Source of the DNA: Colletes latitarsis
Taxonomy: Eukaryota > Arthropoda > Insecta > Hymenoptera > Colletidae
NCBI RefSeq assembly: GCF_051014445.1
Contig: NW_027488365.1
Span: forward strand, 42,976,001-43,040,000
Reading direction: 5' to 3'
Length of the DNA: 64,000 nt
Of the stretch, positions 14,801-29,688 are shown one piece after another. Both the position numbers and the translations under genes were made by a program. Under the pieces are notes generated by a model. The model had not been told where the DNA came from. It ran no database searches and was given only the letters and a program-made list of their open reading frames with translations. Positions within the stretch are counted from its first letter, which is position 1, and every line of letters starts with the position of its first letter.

Positions 14801-17800
14801 GGGTTACGTCTGGGATATTCGCGCATCTGGCTTATACTTTCGCCTTTCGCAAACTTGTTGTCCAGATCCAGGGTTTTTTTCGTGTTTGAATCACGTAGTA
14901 ATGTTGTACCACACTGAGGCAGTCAATTAAACCTGGTTTCGATCAATATTTCAGAGGATGACACCGGTTAGGTCTGGGTTAGGTCCGGAATGTGCCCGCA
15001 TCTGGCTCACGATTTTGCCTTCTTCGCATACTTGTTGGCCAGATCCTGGGTTTTTTTCGTGTTTGAATCACGTAGTAATGTGGTACCACACTGAGGCAGT
15101 CAATTAAACCTGGTTTCGATCAATATTTCAGAGGATAACACCTGTTAGGTCTGGGTTAGGTCCGGAATATGCCCGCATCTGGCTCATGATTTTGCCTTCT
15201 TCGCATACTTGTTGGCCAGATCCTGGGTTTTTTTCGTGTTTGAATCACGCAGTAATGCGGTAACACACTGAAGCAGTACATTAAACCTGGTTTCGATCAA
15301 TATTTTAGAGGATAACACCGGTTAGGTCTGGGTTAGGTCTGGGTTATGCCCGCATCTGGCTTATACTTTCGCCTTTTTCGCAAACTTTTTGGCTAGATCC
15401 TGGGTTTTTTCGTGTTTGAATCACGTAGTAATGTTGTACCACACTGAGGCAGTCAATTAAACCTGGTTTCGATCAATATTTCAGAGGATAACACCGGTAA
15501 TTCTGGGTTAGGTCCGGGATATGCCCGCATCTGGCTCATGATTTTGCCTTCTTCGCATACTTGATGGCCAGATCCTGGGTTTTTTTCGTGTTTGAATCAC
15601 GTAGTAATGTGGTAACACAATGAAGCAGTCAATTAACCCTGGTTTCGATCAATATTTTAGAGGATAACACCGGTTAGGACTGGGTTAGGTCTGGGTTATG
15701 CCCGCATCTGGCTCATAATTTTGCCTTCTTCGTATACTTGTTGGCCAGATCCTGGGTATTTTTCGTGATTGAATCACGTAGTAATGTGGTAACACAATGA
15801 AGCAGTCAATTAACCCTGGTTTCGATCAATATTTTAGAGGATAACACCGGTTAGGTCTGGGTTAGGTCTGGGATGGGCGCGCATCTGGCTCATGATTTTG
15901 CCTTCTTCGCATACTTGTTGGCCTGATCCAGGGTTTTTTTCGTGTTTGAATCACGTAGTAATGTGGTAACACAATGAAGCAGTCAATTAACCCTGGTTTC
16001 GATCAATATTTTAGAGGATAACACCGGTTAGGTCTGCGTTAGGTCCGGGATATGCCCGCATCTGGCTCATGATTTTGCCTTCTTCGCATACTTGTTGGCC
16101 AGATCCTGGATTTTTTTCGTGATTGAATCACGTAGTAATGTGGTAACACACTGAAGCAGTCAATCAAACCTGGTTTCGATCAATATTTCAGAGGATAACA
16201 CCGGTTAGGTCTGGGGTAGGTCCGGAATATGCCCGCATCTGGCTCATGATTTTGCCTTCTTCGCATATTTGTCAGCCAGATCCTGGGTTTTTTTCGTGTT
16301 TGAATCACGTAGTAATGTGGTAACACAATGGAGCAGTCAATTAAACCTGGTTTCGATCAATATTTTAGAGCATAACACCGGTTAGGTCTGGGTTAGGTCT
16401 GGGATATGCGCGCATCTGGGTTTATACTTTCGCCTTTTTCGTAAACTTGTTGGCCAGATCCTGGGTTTTTTCCGTGTTTGAATCACGTAGTAATGTGGTA
16501 CCACACTGCGCAGTCAATTAAACCTGGTTTCGATCAATATTTCAGAGGATAACACCGGTTAGGTCTGGGTTAGGTCCGGAATATGCCCGCATCTGGCTCA
16601 TGATTTTGCCTTCTTCGCATACTTGTCGGCCAGATCCTGGGTTTTTATCGTGTTTGAATCACGTAGTAATGTGGTAACACACTGAAGCAGTCAATTAAAC
16701 CTGGTCTCGATCAATATTTTAGAGGATAACACCGGTTAGGTCTGGGTTAGGTCTGGGTTATGCCCGCATCTGGCTCATGATTTTGCCTTCTTCGCATACT
16801 TGTTGGCCAGATCCTGGGTTTTTTCCGTGTTTGAATCACGTAGGAATGTGGTAACACACTGAAGCAGTCAATTAAACCTGGATTCGAACAATATTTCAGA
16901 GGATGACACCGGTTAGGTCTGGGTTAGGTCTGGGTTATGCCCGCATCTGGCTCATGATTTTGCCTTTTTCGCAAACTTGTTGGCTAGATCCTGGGTTTTT
17001 TCGTGTTTGAATCACGTAGTAATGTTGTACCACACTGAGGCAGTCAATTAAACTTGGTTTCGATCAATATTTTAGAGGATAACACCGGTTAGGCCTGGGT
17101 TTCGTCTGGGTTATGTCCGCATCTGGCTCATGATTTTGCCTTCTTCGCATACTTGTCGGCCAGATCCTGGGTTTTTATCGTGTTTGAATCACGTAGTAAT
17201 GTGGTAACACACTGAAGCAGTCAATTAAACCTGGTTTCGATCAATATTTTAGAGGATAACACCGGTTAGGTCTGGGTTAGGTACCTGGGTTATGCCCGCA
17301 TCTGGCTCATGATTTTGCCTTTTTCGCAAACTTGTTGGCTAGATCCTGGGTTTTTTCGTGTTTGAATCACGTAGTAATGTTGTACCACACTGAGGCAGTC
17401 AATTAAACCTGGTTTCGATCAATATTTCAGAGGATGACACCGGTTAGGTCTGGGTTAGGTCCGGAATGTGCCCGCATCTGGCTCACGATTTTGCCTTCTT
17501 CGCATACTTGTTGGCCAGATCCTTGGTTTTTTTCGTGTTTGAATCACGTAGTAATGTGGTACCACACTGAGGCAGTCAATTAACCCTGGTTTCGATCAAT
17601 ATTTTAGAGGATAACACCGGTTAGGTCTGCGTTAGGTCCGGGATATGCCCGCATCTGGCTCATGATTTTGCCTCCTTCGCATACTTGTTGGCCAGATCCT
17701 GGATTTTTTTCGTGATTGAATCACGTAGTAATGTGGTAACACACTGAAGCAGTCAATAAAACCTGGTTTCGATCAATATTTCAGAGGATAACACCGGTTA

Positions 17801-18159
17801 GGTCTGGGGTAGGTCCGGAATATGCCCGCATCTGGCTCATGATTTTGCCTTCTTCGCATATTTGTCAGCCAGATCCTGGGTTTTTTTCGTGTTTGAATCA
17901 CGTAGTAATGTGGTAACACAATGGAGCAGTCAATTAAACCTGGTTTCGATCAATATTTTAGAGCATAACACCGGTTAGGGCTGGGTTAGGTCTGGGATAT
18001 GCGCGCATCTGGGTTTATACTTTCGCCTTTTTCGCAAACTTGTTGGCCAGATCCTGGGTTTTTTCCGTGTTTGAATCACGTAGTAATGTGGTACCACACT
18101 GAGGCAGTCAATTAAACCTGGTTTCGATCAATATTGCAGAGGATAACACCGGTTAGGTC

Positions 18160-21100
18160 TGGGTTAGGTCCGGAATATGCCCGCATCTGGCTCATGATTT
18201 TGCCTTCTTCGCATACTTGTCGGCCAGATCCTGGGTTTTTATCGTGTTTGAATCACGTAGTAATGTGGTAACACACTGAAGCAGTCAATTAAACCTGGTC
18301 TCGATCAATATTTTAGAGGATAACACCGGTTAGGTCTGGGTTAGGTCTGGGTTATGCCCGCATCTGGCTCATGATTTTGCCTTCTTCGCATACTTGTTGG
18401 CCAGATCCTGGGTTTTTATCGTGTTTGAATCACGTAGTAATGTGGTAACACACTGAAGCAGTCAATTAACCCTGGTCTCGATCAATATTTTAGAGGATAA
18501 CACCGGTTAGGTCTGGGTTAGGTCTGGGTTATGCCCGCATCTGGCTCATGATTTTGCCTTCTTCGCATACTTGTCAGCCAGATCCTGGGTTTTTTTCGTG
18601 TTTGAATCACGTAGTAATGTGGTAACACAATGGAGCAGTCAATTAAACCTGGTTTCGATCAATATTTTAGAGCATAACACCGGTTAGGTCTGGGTTAGGT
18701 CTGGGATATGCGCGCATCTGGGTTTATACTTTCGCCTTTTTCGTAAACTTGTTGGCCAGATCCTGGGTTTTTTCCGTGTTTGAATCACGTAGGAATGTGG
18801 TAACACACTGAAGCAGTCAATTAAACCTGGATTCGAACAATATTTCAGAGGATGACACCGGTTAGGTCTGGGTTAGGTCTGGGTTATGCCCGCATCTGGC
18901 TCATGATTTTGCCTTTTTCGCAAACTTGTTGGCTAGATCCTGGGTTTTTTCGTGTTTGAATCACGTAGTAATGTTGTACCACACTGAGGCAGTCAATTAA
19001 ACTTGGTTTCGATCAATATTTTAGAGGATAACACCGGTTAGGCCTGGGTTTCGTCTGGGTTATGTCCGCATCTGGCTCATGATTTTGCCTTCTTCGCATA
19101 CTTGTCGGCCAGATCCTGGGTTTTTATCGTGTTTGAATCACGTAGTAATGTGGTAACACACTGAAGCAGTCAATTAAACCTGGTTTCGATCAATATTTTA
19201 GAGGATAACACCGGTTAGGTCTGGGTTAGGTACCTGGGTTATGCCCGCATCTGGCTCATGATTTTGCCTTTTTCGCAAACTTGTTGGCTAGATCCTGGGT
19301 TTTTTCGTGTTTGAATCACGTAGTAATGTTGTACCACACTGAGGCAGTCAATTAAACCTGGTTTCGATCAATATTTCAGAGGATGACACCGGTTAGGTCT
19401 GGGTTAGGTCCGGAATGTGCCCGCATCTGGCTCACGATTTTGCCTTCTTCGCATACTTGTTGGCCAGATCCTTGGTTTTTTTCGTGTTTGAATCACGTAG
19501 TAATGTGGTACCACACTGAGGCAGTCAATTAACCCTGGTTTCGATCAATATTTTAGAGGATAACACCGGTTAGGTCTGCGTTAGGTCCGGGATATGCCCG
19601 CATCTGGCTCATGATTTTGCCTTCTTCGCATACTTGTTGGCCAGATCCTGGATTTTTTTCGTGATTGAATCACGTAGTAATGTGGTAACACACTGAAGCA
19701 GTCAATCAAACCTGGTTTCGATCAATATTTCAGAGGATAACACCGGTTAGGTCTGGGGTAGGTCCGGAATATGCCCGCATCTGGCTCATGATTTTGCCTT
19801 CTTCGCATATTTGTCAGCCAGATCCTGGGTTTTTTTCGTGTTTGAATCACGTAGTAATGTGGTAACACAATGGAGCAGTCAATTAAACCTGGTTTCGATC
19901 AATATTTTAGAGCATAACACCGGTTAGGGCTGGGTTAGGTCTGGGATATGCGCGCATCTGGGTTTATACTTTCGCCTTTTTCGCAAACTTGTTGGCCAGA
20001 TCCTGGGTTTTTTCCGTGTTTGAATCACGTAGTAATGTGGTACCACACTGAGGCAGTCAATTAAACCTGGTTTCGATCAATATTGCAGAGGATAACACCG
20101 GTTAGGTCTGGGTTAGGTCCGGAATATGCCCGCATCTGGCTCATGATTTTGCCTTCTTCGCATACTTGTCGGCCAGATCCTGGGTTTTTATCGTGTTTGA
20201 ATCACGTAGTAATGTGGTAACACACTGAAGCAGTCAATTAAACCTGGTTTCGATCAATATTTTAGAGGATAACACCGGTTAGGTCTGGGTTAGGTACCTG
20301 GGTTATGCCCGCATCGGGCTCATGATTTTGCCTTTTTCGCAAACTTGTTGGCCAGATCTTGGGTTTCTTTCGTGTTTGAATCACGTAGGAATGTGGTAGC
20401 ACACTGAAGCAGTCAATTGAACCTGGTTTCGAACAATATTTCAGAGGATGACACCGGTTAGGTCTGGGTTAGGTCTGGGTTATGCCCGCATCTGGCTCAT
20501 GATTTTGCCTTTTTCGCAAACTTGTTGGCTAGATCCTGGGTTTTTTCGTGTTTGAATCACGTAGTAATGTTGTACCACACTGAGGCAGTCAATTAAACCT
20601 GGTTTCGATCAATATTTTAGAGGATAACACCGGTTAGGCCTGGGTTTCGTCTGGGTTATGTCCGCATCTGGCTCATGATTTTGCCTTCTTCGCATACTTG
20701 TTGGCCAGATCCTGGGTTTTTTTCGTGTTTGAATCATGCAGTAATGTGGTAACACAATGAAGCAGTCAATTAAACATGGTTTCGATCAATATTTTAGAGG
20801 ATAACACCGGTTAGGTCTGGGTTACGTCTGGGATATTCGCGCATCTGGCTTATACTTTCGCCTTTTCGCAAACTTGTTGTCCAGATCCAGGGTTTTTTTC
20901 GTGTTTGAATCACGTAGTAATGTTGTACCACACTGAGGCAGTCAATTAAACCTGGTTTCGATCAATATTTCAGAGGATAACACCGGTTAAGTCTGGGTTA
21001 GGTCCGGGATATGCCCGCATCTGGCTCATGATTTTGCCTTCTTCGCAAACTTCATGGCCAGATCCTGGGTTTTTTCCGTGTTTGAATCACGTAGTAATGT

Positions 21101-24100
21101 GGTACCACACTGAGGCAGTCAATTAAACCTGGTTTCGATCAATATTTCAGAGGATAACACCTGTTAGGTCTGGGTTAGGTCCGGAATATGCCCGCATCTG
21201 GCTCATGATTTTGCCTTCTTCGCATACTTGTCGGCCAGATCCTGGGTTTTTATCGTGTTTGAATCACGTAGTAATGTGGTAACACACTGAAGCAGTCAAT
21301 TAAACCTGGTCTCGATCAATATTTTAGAGGATAACACCGGTTAGGTCTGGGTTAGGTCTGGGTTATGCCCGCATCTGGCTCATGATTTTGCCTTCTTCGC
21401 ATACTTGTTGGCCAGATCCTGGGTTTTTATCGTGTTTGAATCACGTAGTAATGTGGTAACACACTGAAGCAGTCAATTAAACCTGGTCTCGATCAATATT
21501 TTAGAGGATAACACCGGTTAGGTCTGGGTTAGGTCTGGGTTATGCCCGCATCTGGCTCATGATTTTGCCTTCTTCGCATACTTGTCAGCCAGATCCTGGG
21601 TTTTTTTCGTGTTTGAATCACGTAGTAATGTGGTAACACAATGGAGCAGTCAATTAAACCTGGTTTCGATCAATATTTTAGAGCATAACACCGGTTAGGT
21701 CTGGGTTAGGTCTGGGATATGCGCGCATCTGGGTTTATACTTTCGCCTTTTTCGTAAACTTGTTGGCCAGATCCTGGGTTTTTTCCGTGTTTGAATCACG
21801 TAGGAATGTGGTAACACACTGAAGCAGTCAATTAAACCTGGATTCGAACAATATTTCAGAGGATGACACCGGTTAGGTCTGGGTTAGGTCTGGGTTATGC
21901 CCGCATCTGGCTCATGATTTTGCCTTTTTCGCAAACTTGTTGGCTAGATCCTGGGTTTTTTCGTGTTTGAATCACGTAGTAATGTTGTACCACACTGAGG
22001 CAGTCAATTAAACTTGGTTTCGATCAATATTTTAGAGGATAACACCGGTTAGGCCTGGGTTTCGTCTGGGTTATGTCCGCATCTGGCTCATGATTTTGCC
22101 TTCTTCGCATACTTGTCGGCCAGATCCTGGGTTTTTATCGTGTTTGAATCACGTAGTAATGTGGTAACACACTGAAGCAGTCAATTAAACCTGGTTTCGA
22201 TCAATATTTTAGAGGATAACACCGGTTAGGTCTGGGTTAGGTACCTGGGTTATGCCCGCATCTGGCTCATGATTTTGCCTTTTTCGCAAACTTGTTGGCT
22301 AGATCCTGGGTTTTTTCGTGTTTGAATCACGTAGTAATGTTGTACCACACTGAGGCAGTCAATTAAACCTGGTTTCGATCAATATTTCAGAGGATGACAC
22401 CGGTTAGGTCTGGGTTAGGTCCGGAATGTGCCCGCATCTGGCTCACGATTTTGCCTTCTTCGCATACTTGTTGGCCAGATCCTTGGTTTTTTTCGTGTTT
22501 GAATCACGTAGTAATGTGGTACCACACTGAGGCAGTCAATTAACCCTGGTTTCGATCAATATTTTAGAGGATAACACCGGTTAGGTCTGCGTTAGGTCCG
22601 GGATATGCCCGCATCTGGCTCATGATTTTGCCTTCTTCGCATACTTGTTGGCCAGATCCTGGATTTTTTTCGTGATTGAATCACGTAGTAATGTGGTAAC
22701 ACACTGAAGCAGTCAATCAAACCTGGTTTCGATCAATATTTCAGAGGATAACACCGGTTAGGTCTGGGGTAGGTCCGGAATATGCCCGCATCTGGCTCAT
22801 GATTTTGCCTTCTTCGCATATTTGTCAGCCAGATCCTGGGTTTTTTTCGTGTTTGAATCACGTAGTAATGTGGTAACACAATGGGGCAGTCAATTAAACC
22901 TGGTTTCGATCAATATTTTAGAGCATAACACCGGTTAGGGCTGGGTTAGGTCTGGGATATGCGCGCATCTGGGTTTATACTTTCGCCTTTTTCGCAAACT
23001 TGTTGGCCAGATCCTGGGTTTTTTCCGTGTTTGAATCACGTAGTAATGTGGTACCACACTGAGGCAGTCAATTAAACCTGGTTTCGATCAATATTGCAGA
23101 GGATAACACCGGTTAGGTCTGGGTTAGGTCCGGAATATGCCCGCATCTGGCTCATGATTTTGCCTTCTTCGCATACTTGTCGGCCAGATCCTGGGTTTTT
23201 ATCGTGTTTGAATCACGTAGTAATGTGGTAACACACTGAAGCAGTCAATTAAACCTGGTTTCGATCAATATTTTAGAGGATAACACCGGTTAGGTCTGGG
23301 TTAGGTACCTGGGTTATGCCCGCATCGGGCTCATGATTTTGCCTTTTTCGCAAACTTGTTGGCCAGATCTTGGGTTTCTTTCGTGTTTGAATCACGTAGG
23401 AATGTGGTAGCACACTGAAGCAGTCAATTGAACCTGGTTTCGAACAATATTTCAGAGGATGACACCGGTTAGGTCTGGGTTAGGTCTGGGTTATGCCCGC
23501 ATCTGGCTCATGATTTTGCCTTTTTCGCAAACTTGTTGGCTAGATCCTGGGTTTTTTCGTGTTTGAATCACGTAGTAATGTTGTACCACACTGAGGCAGT
23601 CAATTAAACCTGGTTTCGATCAATATTTTAGAGGATAACACCGGTTAGGCCTGGGTTTCGTCTGGGTTATGTCCGCATCTGGCTCATGATTTTGCCTTCT
23701 TCGCATACTTGTTGGCCAGATCCTGGGTTTTTTTCGTGTTTGAATCATGCAGTAATGTGGTAACACAATGAAGCAGTCAATTAAACATGGTTTCGATCAA
23801 TATTTTAGAGGATAACACCGGTTAGGTCTGGGTTACGTCTGGGATATTCGCGCATCTGGCTTATACTTTCGCCTTTTCGCAAACTTGTTGTCCAGATCCA
23901 GGGTTTTTTTCGTGTTTGAATCACGTAGTAATGTTGTACCACACTGAGGCAGTCAATTAAACCTGGTTTCGATCAATATTTCAGAGGATAACACCGGTTA
24001 AGTCTGGGTTAGGTCCGGGATATGCCCGCATCTGGCTCATGATTTTGCCTTCTTCGCAAACTTCATGGCCAGATCCTGGGTTTTTTCCGTGTTTGAATCA

Positions 24101-24180
24101 CGTAGTAATGTGGTACCACACTGAGGCAGTCAATTAAACCTGGTTTCGATCAATATTTCAGAGGATAACACCTGTTAGGT
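18160..24180. repeat. Tandem duplication of a 3011-bp (17-monomer) satellite block
   Basis: Copy 1 runs from about 18160 to 21170 and copy 2 from about 21171 to 24180. The offset is 3011 bp at every checkpoint, for example CCGCATCTGG at 18181 and 21192, and the rare CATCGGGCTC at 20312 and 23323. Only scattered substitutions separate the copies, such as AATGGAGCAG near 19873 against AATGGGGCAG near 22884. This points to a recent unequal crossover. The CATCGGGCTC variant also occurs at 13411. Confidence 0.88.
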
Positions 24181-25444
24181 CTGGGTTAGGTCCGGAATAT
24201 GCCCGCATCTGGCTCATGATTTTGCCTTCTTCGCATACTTGTTGGCCAGATCCTGGGTTTTTTTCGTGTTTGAATCACGCAGTAATGCGGTAACACACTG
24301 AAGCAGTACATTAAACCTGGTTTCGATCAATATTTTAGAGCATAACACCGGTTAGGTCTGGGTTAGGTCTGGGTTATGCCCGCATCTGGCTTATACTTTC
24401 GCCTTTTTCGCAAACTTTTTGGCTAGATCCTGGGTTTTTTCCGTGTTTGAATCACGTAGTAATGTGGTACCACACTGAGGCAGTCAATTAAACCTGGTTT
24501 CGATCAATATTTCAGAGGATAACACCTGTTAGGTCTGGGTTAGGTCCGGGATATGCCCGCATCTGGCTCATGATTTTGCCTTCTTCGCATACTTGATGGC
24601 CAGATCCTGGGTTTTTTTCGTGTTTGAATCACGTAGTAATGTGGTAACACAATGAAGCAGTCAATTAACCCTGGTTTCGATCAATATTTTAGAGGATAAC
24701 ACCGGTTAGGACTGGGTTAGGTCTGGGTTATGCCCGCATCTGGCTCATAATTTTGCCTTCTTCGTATACTTGTTGGCCAGATCCTGGGTATTTTTCGTGA
24801 TTGAATCACGTAGTAATGTGGTAGCACAATGAAGCAGTCAATTAACCCTGGTTTCGATCAATATTTTAGAGGATAACACCGGTTAGGTCTGGGTTAGGTC
24901 TGGGATAGGCGCGCATCTGGCTCATGATTTTGCCTTCTTCGCATACTTGTTGGCCTGATCCAGGGTTTTTTTCGTGTTTGAATCACGTAGTAATGTGGTA
25001 ACACAATGAAGCAGTCAATTAACCCTGGTTTCGATCAATATTTTAGAGGATAACACCGGTTAGGTCTGCGTTAGGTCCGGGATATGCCCGCATCTGGCTC
25101 ATGATTTTGCCTTCTTCGCATACTTGTTGGCCAGATCCTGGATTTTTTTCGTGATTGAATCACGTAGTAATGTGGTAACACACTGAAGCAGTCAATCAAA
25201 CCTGGTTTCGATCAATATTTCAGAGGATAACACCGGTTAGGTCTGGGGTAGGTCCGGAATATGCCCGCATCTGGCTCATGATTTTGCCTTCTTCGCATAT
25301 TTGTCAGCCAGATCCTGGGTTTTTTTCGTGTTTGAATCACGTAGTAATGTGGTAACACAATGGAGCAGTCAATTAAACCTGGTTTCGATCAATATTTTAG
25401 AGCATAACACCGGTTAGGTCTGGGTTAGGTCTGGGATATGCGCG

Positions 25445-28400
25445 CATCTGGGTTTATACTTTCGCCTTTTTCGTAAACTTGTTGGCCAGATCCTGGGTTT
25501 TTTCCGTGTTTGAATCACGTAGTAATGTGGTACCACACTGCGCAGTCAATTAAACCTGGTTTCGATCAATATTTCAGAGGATAACACCGGTTAGGTCTGG
25601 GTTAGGTCCGGAATATGCCCGCATCTGGCTCATGATTTTGCCTTCTTCGCATACTTGTCGGCCAGATCCTGGGTTTTTATCGTGTTTGAATCACGTAGTA
25701 ATGTGGTAACACACTGAAGCAGTCAATTAAACCTGGTCTCGATCAATATTTTAGAGGATAACACCGGTTAGGTCTGGGTTAGGTCTGGGTTATGCCCGCA
25801 TGTGGCTCATGATTTTGCCTTCTTCGCATACTTGTTGGCCAGATCCTGGGTTTTTATCGTGTTTGAATCACGTAGTAATGTGGTAACACACTGAAGCAGT
25901 CAATTAAACCTGGTCTCGATCAATATTTTAGAGGATAACACCGGTTAGGTCTGGGTTAGGTCTGGGTTATGCCCGCATCTGGCTCATGATTTTGCCTTCT
26001 TCGCATACTTGTCAGCCAGATCCTGGGTTTTTTTCGTGTTTGAATCACGTAGTAATGTGGTAACACAATGGAGCAGTCAATTAAACCTGGTTTCGATCAA
26101 TATTTTAGAGCATAACACCGGTTAGGTCTGGGTTAGGTCTGGGATATGCGCGCATCTGGGTTTATACTTTCGCCTTTTTCGTAAACTTGTTGGCCAGATC
26201 CTGGGTTTTTTCCGTGTTTGAATCACGTAGGAATGTGGTAACACACTGAAGCAGTCAATTAAACCTGGTTTCGAACAATATTTCAGAGGATGACACCGGT
26301 TAGGTCTGGGTTAGGTCTGGGTTATGCCCGCATCTGGCTCATGATTTTGCCTTTTTCGCAAACTTGTTGGCTAGATCCTGGGTTTTTTCGTGTTTGAATC
26401 ACGTAGTAATGTTGTACCACACTGAGGCAGTCAATTAAACTTGGTTTCGATCAATATTTTAGAGGATAACACCGGTTAGGCCTGGGTTTCGTCTGGGTTA
26501 TGTCCGCATCTGGCTCATGATTTTGCCTTCTTCGCATACTTGTTGGCCAGATCCTGGGTTTTTTTCGTGTTTGAATCATGCAGTAATGTGGTAACACACT
26601 GAAGCAGTCAATTAAACATGGTTTCGATCAATATTTTAGAGGATAACACCGGTTAGGTCTGGGTTACGTCTGGGATATTCGCGCATCTGGCTTATACTTT
26701 CGCCTTTCGCAAACTTGTTGTCCAGATCCAGGGTTTTTTTCGTGTTTGAATCACGTAGTAATGTTGTACCACACTGAGGCAGTCAATTAAACCTGGTTTC
26801 GATCAATATTTCAGAGGATGACACCGGTTAGGTCTGGGTTAGGTCCGGAATGTGCCCGCATCTGGCTCACGATTTTGCCTTCTTCGCATACTTGTTGGCC
26901 AGATCCTGGGTTTTTTTCGTGTTTGAATCACGTAGTAATGTGGTACCACACTGAGGCAGTCAATTAAACCTGGTTTCGATCAATATTTTGGAGGATAACA
27001 CCGGTTAGGTCTGGGTTAGGTCTGGGTTATGCCCGCATCTGGCTCATGATTTTGCCTTTTTCGCAAACTTGTTGGCCAGATCTTGGGTTTTTTTCGTGTT
27101 TGAATCACGTAGGAATGTGGTAACACACTGAAGCAGTCAATTAAACCTGGTTTCGATCAATATTTTAGAGGATAACACCGGTTAGGTCTGGGTTAGGTCT
27201 GGGATATGCGCGCATCTGGCTTATACTTTCGCCTTTTTCGCAAACTTGTTGGCCAGATCCTGGGTTTTTTCCGTGTTTGAATCACGTAGTAATGTGGTAC
27301 CACACTGAGGCAGTCAATTAAACCTGGTTTCGATCAATATTTCAGAGGATAACACCTGTTAGGTCTGGGTTAGGTCCGGAATATGCCCGCATCTGGCTCA
27401 TGATTTTGCCTTCTTCGCATACTTGTTGGCCAGATCCTGGGTTTTTTTCGTGTTTGAATCACGCAGTAATGCGGTAACACACTGAAGCAGTACATTAAAC
27501 CTGGTTTCGATCAATATTTTAGAGGATAACACCGGTTAGGTCTGGGTTAGGTCTGGGTTATGCCCGCATCTGGGTTTATACTTTCGCCTTTTTCGTAAAC
27601 TTGTTGGCCAGATCCTGGGTTTTTTCCGTGTTTGAATCACGTAGTAATGTGGTACCACACTGCGCAGTCAATTAAACCTGGTTTCGATCAATATTTCAGA
27701 GGATAACACCGGTTAGGTCTGGGTTAGGTCCGGAATATGCCCGCATCTGGCTCATGATTTTGCCTTCTTCGCATACTTGTCGGCCAGATCCTGGGTTTTT
27801 ATCGTGTTTGAATCACGTAGTAATGTGGTAACACACTGAAGCAGTCAATTAAACCTGGTCTCGATCAATATTTTAGAGGATAACACCGGTTAGGTCTGGG
27901 TTAGGTCTGGGTTATGCCCGCATCTGGCTCATGATTTTGCCTTCTTCGCATACTTGTTGGCCAGATCCTGGGTTTTTATCGTGTTTGAATCACGTAGTAA
28001 TGTGGTAACACACTGAAGCAGTCAATTAAACCTGGTCTCGATCAATATTTTAGAGGATAACACCGGTTAGGTCTGGGTTAGGTCTGGGTTATGCCCGCAT
28101 CTGGCTCATGATTTTGCCTTCTTCGCATACTTGTCAGCCAGATCCTGGGTTTTTTTCGTGTTTGAATCACGTAGTAATGTGGTAACACAATGGAGCAGTC
28201 AATTAAACCTGGTTTCGATCAATATTTTAGAGCATAACACCGGTTAGGTCTGGGTTAGGTCTGGGATATGCGCGCATCTGGGTTTATACTTTCGCCTTTT
28301 TCGTAAACTTGTTGGCCAGATCCTGGGTTTTTTCCGTGTTTGAATCACGTAGGAATGTGGTAACACACTGAAGCAGTCAATTAAACCTGGTTTCGAACAA

Positions 28401-29688
28401 TATTTCAGAGGATGACACCGGTTAGGTCTGGGTTAGGTCTGGGTTATGCCCGCATCTGGCTCATGATTTTGCCTTTTTCGCAAACTTGTTGGCTAGATCC
28501 TGGGTTTTTTCGTGTTTGAATCACGTAGTAATGTTGTACCACACTGAGGCAGTCAATTAAACTTGGTTTCGATCAATATTTTAGAGGATAACACCGGTTA
28601 GGCCTGGGTTTCGTCTGGGTTATGTCCGCATCTGGCTCATGATTTTGCCTTCTTCGCATACTTGTTGGCCAGATCCTGGGTTTTTTTCGTGTTTGAATCA
28701 TGCAGTAATGTGGTAACACACTGAAGCAGTCAATCAAACATGGTTTCGATCAATATTTTAGAGGATAACACCGGTTAGGTCTGGGTTACGTCTGGGATAT
28801 TCGCGCATCTGGCTTATACTTTCGCCTTTCGCAAACTTGTTGTCCAGATCCAGGGTTTTTTTCGTGTTTGAATCACGTAGTAATGTTGTACCACACTGAG
28901 GCAGTCAATTAAACCTGGTTTCGATCAATATTTCAGAGGATGACACCGGTTAGGTCTGGGTTAGGTCCGGAATGTGCCCGCATCTGGCTCACGATTTTGC
29001 CTTCTTCGCATACTTGTTAGCCAGATCCTGGGTTTTTTTCGTGTTTGAATCACGTAGTAATGTGGTACCACACTGAGGCAGTCAATTAAACCTGGTTTCG
29101 ATCAATATTTTGGAGGATAACACCGGTTAGGTCTGGGTTAGGTCTGGGTTATGCCCGCATCTGGCTCATGATTTTGCCTTTTTCGCAAACTTGTTGGCCA
29201 GATCTTGGGTTTTTTTCGTGTTTGAATCACGTAGGAATGTGGTAACACACTGAAGCAGTCAATTAAACCTGGTTTCGATCAATATTTTAGAGGATAACAC
29301 CGGTTAGGTCTGGGTTAGGTCTGGGATATGCGCGCATCTGGCTTATACTTTCGCCTTTTTCGCAAACTTGTTGGCCAGATCCTGGGTTTTTTCCGTGTTT
29401 GAATCACGTAGTAATGTGGTACCACACTGAGGCAGTCAATTAAACCTGGTTTCGATCAATATTTCAGAGGATAACACCTGTTAGGTCTGGGTTAGGTCCG
29501 GAATATGCCCGCATCTGGCTCATGATTTTGCCTTCTTCGCATACTTGTTGGCCAGATCCTGGGTTTTTTTCGTGTTTGAATCACGCAGTAATGCGGTAAC
29601 ACACTGAAGCAGTACATTAAACCTGGTTTCGATCAATATTTTAGAGGATAACACCGGTTAGGTCTGGGTTAGGTCTGGGTTATGCCCG
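25445..29688. repeat. Tandem duplication of a 2122-bp (12-monomer) satellite block
   Basis: The copies are about 25445-27566 and 27567-29688, offset 2122 bp. Checkpoints are the deletion variant CACTGCGCAG at 25536 and 27658, and the GCAGTACATTAAACC variant near 27487 and 29609. Left of the block the copies differ (GATATGCGCGCATCTGG against GTTATGCCCGCATCTGG), which places the breakpoint within the GCATCTGG region. Confidence 0.88.
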
